10,185 nt of DNA, taken from positions 1 through 10,185 of the forward strand of contig JAGHSR010000128.1 in the NCBI GenBank assembly GCA_018065765.1, read 5' to 3'. The stretch's first letter is position 1. The number at the start of each line of letters is the position of its first letter. Below the pieces are notes generated by a model that searched no databases, was not told where the DNA came from, and was given only the letters and a program-made list of their open reading frames with translations. The position numbers were made by a program, and so were the translations under genes. Of this stretch, positions 8,130-10,185 are shown piece by piece. Source of the stretch: Candidatus Colicola coprequi. GTDB taxonomy: Bacteria > Bacteroidota > Bacteroidia > Bacteroidales > Paludibacteraceae.

Positions 8130-8151
8130 GAAATGAGAATGGAGAATGGAG
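8114..8151. repeat. Heptanucleotide tandem array, copy 1 (GAGAATG-type, 5.4 units)
   Basis: Consecutive 7-base units read gagaatg, gagaatt, gagaaat, gagaatg, gagaatg, then gag. The array begins inside the clp gene, supplies its last codons (Arg-Met-Glu-Asn) and stop (8127-8129), and ends before the AT-rich leader of the thioredoxin gene. The same unit types recur at 9596-9630. I recall similar repeats scattered through other Bacteroidales genomes, but function is unknown. Confidence 0.9.
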
Positions 8152-8186
8152 TTCTTGAAAAAAATAAATTAAAATATATAAACATT

Positions 8187-8501
8187 ATGACATTAGAGAT
8201 TACAGATGCTAACATTCAAACTTTGTTAGCTGAGGGGAAGCCCCTCGTAGTAGATTTGTGGGCACCATGGTGCGGCCCTTGCAAAATGATGCTTCCTATC
8301 GTGGACGAATTGAGTACTGAGTACGAAGGCAAGATTCGTGTAGGCAAGCTCAATGTGGACGAAAATCCGGAAACATGCGAGACATTTGGTATTATGAACA
8401 TTCCTACCATGCTCTTCTTCAAAAATGGAGAACTGGTCAATCGACATGTCGGAGCTTCTCGGAAACCCGATTTGCAAAAACTTTTTGACAAATTATTGTA
8501 A
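8187..8501 (+). CDS. trxA: Thioredoxin
   Basis: This 104-residue cytoplasmic thioredoxin reduces protein disulfides using electrons from thioredoxin reductase. The active site WCGPC (residues 28-32, Cys29 and Cys32) follows VVDLWAP, the buried Asp of the fold is at DLW (23), and the cis-Pro block NIPTMLFFKNG (71-81, Pro73) is intact. An extra Cys64 lies in the DENPETCE segment. I choose ATG 8187, giving MTLEITD and the normal family length. An upstream in-frame ATG at 8133 would add 18 residues encoded by the heptanucleotide array and an A/T-rich leader, which is very unlikely as protein. The 57-base gap after clp leaves open whether it is the last gene of the operon or has its own promoter. 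I see no convincing TAnnTTTG box in the gap. Full length, no damage. Confidence 0.93.
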   Translation: MTLEITDANIQTLLAEGKPLVVDLWAPWCGPCKMMLPIVDELSTEYEGKIRVGKLNVDENPETCETFGIMNIPTMLFFKNGELVNRHVGASRKPDLQKLFDKLL

Positions 8502-8520
8502 AAAAAGCAGTTTTTTTGCG
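8500..8520 (+). terminator. Possible weak terminator after thioredoxin
   Basis: Seven A (8500-8506, starting in the stop codon) and seven T (8511-8517) flank GCAG and could fold into an A-T hairpin with a U tract. The stem contains no G-C pairs, so it is weak, and the call rests mainly on its position between the trx stop and the next promoter. Confidence 0.35.
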
Positions 8521-8535
8521 AATAGTGAGTTTTAA

Positions 8536-8567
8536 TTTGCAACATTCAGAAAAAAGCTGTACCTTTG
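8536..8567 (+). promoter_or_regulatory. Bacteroidota housekeeping promoter for tRNA-Arg (and probably rpoD)
   Basis: A -33 box TTTG (8536-8539) and a perfect -7 box TAccTTTG (8560-8567) are separated by 20 bases. This matches the established Bacteroides consensus TTTG / TAnnTTTG with its usual spacing. Transcription should start a few bases downstream, about 8572-8577, giving a leader of roughly 35 bases before the tRNA. It is the only clear promoter of this type I found in the window, and it lies just after the thioredoxin gene. Confidence 0.85.
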
Positions 8568-8594
8568 CAGCCCTATTTTGCAAATTGGTTTCGT

Positions 8595-8608
8595 GCGGCT
8601 ATGGCCGC
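8595..8608 (+). other. Hairpin in the tRNA-Arg 5' leader
   Basis: GCGGC (8595-8599), loop TATG, GCCGC (8604-8608) is a perfect 5-bp G/C stem. It ends one base (8609) before the mature 5' end of the tRNA, so it sits directly beside the expected RNase P cleavage site. Its role is not known; it might protect the leader or influence processing. Confidence 0.55.
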
Positions 8609-8609
8609 T

Positions 8610-8683
8610 GGTCTGGTAGCTCAGTTGGATAGAGCAACAGCCTTCTAAGCTGTGGGTCCCGGGTTCGAATCCCGGCCGGATCA
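8610..8683 (+). tRNA. tRNA-Arg(UCU)
   Basis: A full cloverleaf can be folded. The acceptor stem is GGTCTGG/CCGGATC with two G-T pairs. The D arm is GCTC/GAGC. The anticodon stem ACAGC/GCTGT has loop CTTCTAA, so the anticodon is TCT and it reads AGA (and AGG). The T arm is CCGGG-TTCGAAT-CCCGG, and the discriminator is A8683. The 3' CCA is not encoded (the next bases are CAA), so it must be added by nucleotidyltransferase. It lies downstream of a strong promoter and 22 bases upstream of the rpoD start codon. Confidence 0.95.
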
Positions 8684-8705
8684 CAAAAAGATAGTAATTA
8701 ACTAT

Positions 8706-9566
8706 ATGCGACAACTTAAAATTACCAAATCAATCACCAACCGAGAATCGGCTTCGTTGGACAAGTATCTTCAGGAGATTGGACGCGTTCCTACTATTCC
8801 GGTTGATGAAGAAGTGGAGTTGGCAGCACGCATTCGCAATGGCGATAGGGCTGCTCTGGAGCATTTGACTTGTGCTAACCTCCGTTTCGTTGTTTCTGTG
8901 GCTAAACAGTACCAAAATCAGGGGCTTAGTTTGCCCGACTTGATTAATGAAGGCAATTTAGGTCTAATCAAAGCCGCTGAGAAATTTGACGAAACACGTG
9001 GATTCAAGTTCATCTCTTATGCTGTTTGGTGGATACGTCAATCTATTCTTCAAGCATTGGCGGAGCAATCACGTATTGTACGTTTGCCACTCAATCAAGT
9101 CGGTTCTCTCAACAAGATCAACAAGGCTTATCAACGCTTCGAACAGGAACATGAACGTAAACCCAGTGCAGAAGAGTTGGCTGAGGAATTAGATATTCCT
9201 GTTGAGAAGATTGCCGAAACACTCAAAATGTCCGGTAGGCATGTGTCTGTTGATGCTCCTTTTGTTGAAGGTGAAGACAACTGCTTGATTGATGTCATGG
9301 TCAACGAGGATTCTCCCAATGCCGATCGCGGACTTATCAACGAGTCTCTCTCGCGTGAAATTGATCGTGCTCTAAGCACACTCACCCAGCGAGAGGCGGA
9401 GATTTTGCGTAAGTTCTTTGGAATCGGTTGCCCTGAAAAAACATTGGAAGAAATCGGTGCAGACTTCCACCTCACGCGCGAGCGCGTGCGTCAGATTAAG
9501 GAGAAGTCGATTCGTAAACTCCGTCAATCGACACGAAGCCGTGTCCTCAAAACATATCTTGGATAA
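8706..9566 (+). CDS. rpoD: RNA polymerase primary sigma factor RpoD (Bacteroidota short type)
   Basis: This 286-residue protein directs RNA polymerase to housekeeping promoters. The start MRQLKITKSITNRESASLDKYLQ is the Bacteroidota primary sigma start, which decides for ATG 8706; an in-frame ATG at 8652 lies inside the tRNA. Region 1.2 is about residues 16-50, and region 2 runs from about 52 to 123 with NLRFVVSVAKQYQNQG (58-73), LPDLINEGNLGLI and the promoter-melting/-7 recognition helix GFKFISYAVWWIRQSI (99-114). Region 3 covers about 130-200 with the finger-like VDAPFVEGED (182-191). Region 4.2 has the helix-turn-helix TLEEIGADFHLTRERVRQIKEKSIR (246-270). The large acidic region 1.1 of proteobacterial sigma-70 is absent, as is normal in this phylum. 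An Arg I expect before ANLRF is Cys56 here. No separate promoter is visible between tRNA-Arg and this gene, so it is probably made from the upstream TTTG/TAccTTTG promoter, which it should itself recognise. Confidence 0.96.
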   Translation: MRQLKITKSITNRESASLDKYLQEIGRVPTIPVDEEVELAARIRNGDRAALEHLTCANLRFVVSVAKQYQNQGLSLPDLINEGNLGLIKAAEKFDETRGFKFISYAVWWIRQSILQALAEQSRIVRLPLNQVGSLNKINKAYQRFEQEHERKPSAEELAEELDIPVEKIAETLKMSGRHVSVDAPFVEGEDNCLIDVMVNEDSPNADRGLINESLSREIDRALSTLTQREAEILRKFFGIGCPEKTLEEIGADFHLTRERVRQIKEKSIRKLRQSTRSRVLKTYLG

Positions 9567-9577
9567 TGGAGCCCCCG

Positions 9578-9592
9578 CCCCCCAAAAGGGGG
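9578..9592 (+). terminator. G/C hairpin after rpoD (possible terminator or repeat end)
   Basis: CCCCC, loop AAAA, GGGGG (9579-9592, with one more C at 9578) lies 12 bases after the rpoD stop. No U tract follows on the + strand, so intrinsic termination is doubtful. It may instead be part of the repeat block that follows it directly. Confidence 0.4.
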
Positions 9593-9595
9593 AGG

Positions 9596-9630
9596 GAGAA
9601 TGGAGAATGGAGAAATGAGAATTGAGAATT
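9596..9630. repeat. Heptanucleotide tandem array, copy 2 (5 units)
   Basis: Five 7-base units read gagaatg, gagaatg, gagaaat, gagaatt, gagaatt. They are the same three unit types as at 8114-8151, in a different order and in the same orientation. The array is intergenic between convergent genes. Confidence 0.9.
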
Positions 9631-9633
9631 ATT

Positions 9634-9661
9634 AAATGCAGAATGCAAAATGCAGAATGCA
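9634..9661. repeat. Two perfect 14-bp tandem copies (AAATGCAGAATGCA)
   Basis: Bases 9634-9647 and 9648-9661 are identical, and a further AAA begins a third copy. Within each unit ATGCAGA and ATGCAAA are near-repeats of 7 bases, so this is also a 7-base-period sequence directly after the heptanucleotide array. It encodes nothing. Confidence 0.85.
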
Positions 9662-9669
9662 AAAGGAAG

Positions 9670-9729
9670 AGCCTAAGTCGTGCGCGGTGGAAACAGGTTG
9701 GAAGTCCCATTGTTGGCAAGGCTTAGGCT
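9670..9729 (-). terminator. Long inverted repeat between convergent genes, possible terminator of the - strand gene
   Basis: AGCCTAAG (9670-9677) and CTTAGGCT (9722-9729) are perfect inverted 8-mers separated by 44 bases. Read on the - strand, the stem begins 7 bases after the stop of the small gene and is followed by CTTCCTTTT, a pyrimidine-rich tail. The loop is long for an intrinsic terminator; it could also be the end of a small repeat element. Confidence 0.35.
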
Positions 9730-9736
9730 TGGTAGG

Positions 9737-10087
9737 TTACGCATCGCCTTCCATCTTTGCGAGGTGTTCGTCGTAGTTGTTGTAGACGTCCTTGAAGACG
9801 AAAGAGCGGAGAGTCATCGTACCCGACTTGCCAGACTGTTTGAACTTGGTCATGTAAGTCTGAATCTTGTTTGGGTCAGATAGGATGTTTGCCGTCCACT
9901 TAGCGACGTTGCCAAACATAGTGCGAGCGGCGAGTTCAGCAGCATTAGCTTCGTGGTTGTAAGACGGTTTGCGTGTGAAGGTGTACTTAGTGCCTTCGAT
10001 TTGGCGTTTTGCGAACCCGACGTTGTCGGATTTTTGCAGTTTGCCATGAAGAGCCTCGATGGGCTTGATGTAATCGACTTTAGACAT
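9737..10087 (-). CDS. Small basic protein of unknown function, codon use of a highly expressed gene
   Basis: I do not recognise a named family; the start MSKVDYIKPIEALHGKL reminds me of small uncharacterised Bacteroidota proteins. The product has 116 residues, is rich in Lys, has no signal peptide or membrane segment, and contains an Ala-rich helix-like stretch (about 45-58, HEANAAELAARTMF). It looks like a small soluble protein. I choose the start at 10087, because the 8 extra residues from the upstream ATG at 10111 (MRPKCRTR) come from a structured G/C-rich leader. Codon choice is strongly biased: Tyr is TAC in 6 of 6, Asn AAC in 7 of 8, Phe TTC in 5 of 6, Ile ATC in 4 of 5, and Arg CGC in 4 of 4. 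This differs from the mixed usage of the glycogen genes and supports a real, well-expressed gene. It converges on rpoD. Confidence 0.75.
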   Translation of the reverse strand: MSKVDYIKPIEALHGKLQKSDNVGFAKRQIEGTKYTFTRKPSYNHEANAAELAARTMFGNVAKWTANILSDPNKIQTYMTKFKQSGKSGTMTLRSFVFKDVYNNYDEHLAKMEGDA

Positions 10088-10185
10088 TCGTGTTCGGCAC
10101 TTCGGTCGCACGGGCTGGTGGCTACGCCCCCATCAAAGCGACGAAGGCCTCCACTCTCCGATTTCGAACAAGTTCTCATCGGTTT
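10088..10185 (-). other. G/C-rich leader of the small - strand gene
   Basis: This 98-base stretch has no recognisable gene. On the - strand it contains CCGAT/ATCGG inverted 5-mers (10178-10182 and 10158-10162) around GAA-CTTG-TTC, and a G/C-rich part including GGGGGCGTAGCCACC with small stems. I see no TTTG/TAnnTTTG promoter. It may be a structured 5' untranslated region, with the promoter beyond the right edge. Confidence 0.35.

Noticed and set aside
8133..8186. Upstream in-frame ATG as thioredoxin start (18 extra residues)
   Set aside because: The extra residues come from the heptanucleotide array and an A/T-rich leader; ATG 8187 gives normal thioredoxin length and N-terminus.
8153..8186. 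Separate promoter before thioredoxin
   Set aside because: The stretch is A/T-rich, but I find no TAnnTTTG box; it looks like a typical A/T-rich translation leader.
8652..8705. Upstream in-frame ATG as rpoD start
   Set aside because: It lies inside the anticodon/T-arm part of the tRNA gene; MRQLKITKSI at 8706 is the family start.
9596..9661. CRISPR-like array
   Set aside because: Units of 7 and 14 bases follow each other directly with no unique spacers and no cas genes nearby.
9372..9719. Open frame on the - strand giving a Leu/His/Ser-rich peptide
   Set aside because: It is the antisense translation of rpoD's end and of the repeat block, with no protein-like composition; repeats of this kind commonly give such false frames.
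9680..9883. + strand open frame with a Val-rich run
   Set aside because: It is the shadow of the strongly codon-biased - strand gene and has no start region or family features.
9850..10179. Longer - strand open frame in another phase starting near the right edge
   Set aside because: It overlaps the 116-residue gene in a different frame, has a Ser/Pro/Arg-rich random composition, and disagrees with the C-ending codon pattern of the accepted frame.

Overview
The window looks like a chromosomal segment of a member of the Bacteroidales (phylum Bacteroidota). The evidence is a primary sigma factor of the short 286-residue Bacteroidota type, a promoter with the phylum's own TTTG / TAnnTTTG signature, a Bacteroidota-type putative porin, and the gene order debranching enzyme - glycosyltransferase - GH57, which I know from Bacteroides-like glycogen loci. 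I cannot name genus or species. There is no phage, insertion sequence or CRISPR array, and no stretch over 300 bases lacks a gene.

Region 1 (2-8129, all + strand) is a very compact run of five genes with junctions of 10, 20, -1 and 5 bases. It holds the C-terminal two thirds of a glycogen debranching enzyme (cut by the left edge), a GT-B glycosyltransferase of the glycogen synthase type, a GH57 alpha-amylase-like protein, an outer-membrane beta-barrel (putative porin family), and a double-AAA+ Clp unfoldase. The spacing suggests one operon. A heptanucleotide tandem array (8114-8151) runs through the clp stop codon, and a thioredoxin gene follows (8187-8501).

Region 2 (8536-9566) starts with the best promoter in the window. 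It precedes a tRNA-Arg(UCU) gene, and only 22 bases after the tRNA the primary sigma factor gene rpoD begins. tRNA and rpoD are probably co-transcribed from a promoter that RpoD itself should recognise.

Region 3 (9567-10185) holds a G/C hairpin, a second copy of the heptanucleotide array, two perfect 14-bp tandem copies, a long inverted repeat, and a small convergent gene on the - strand with strikingly C-ending codons. That gene encodes a 116-residue basic protein of unknown function.

Points most worth a second look: (a) the debranching enzyme has Glu where the family's catalytic-acid Asp is expected, and the GH57 protein has Gly where its catalytic Asp is expected, while the glycosyltransferase between them keeps its key residues; (b) the Clp unfoldase has ClpC-like sequence but no middle (M) domain, and an altered second pore loop; (c) two heptanucleotide arrays built from the same three unit types bracket the thioredoxin-tRNA-rpoD segment; (d) the tRNA-Arg/rpoD transcription unit has a hairpin one base from the mature tRNA 5' end. 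All family comparisons are from memory, without alignment.
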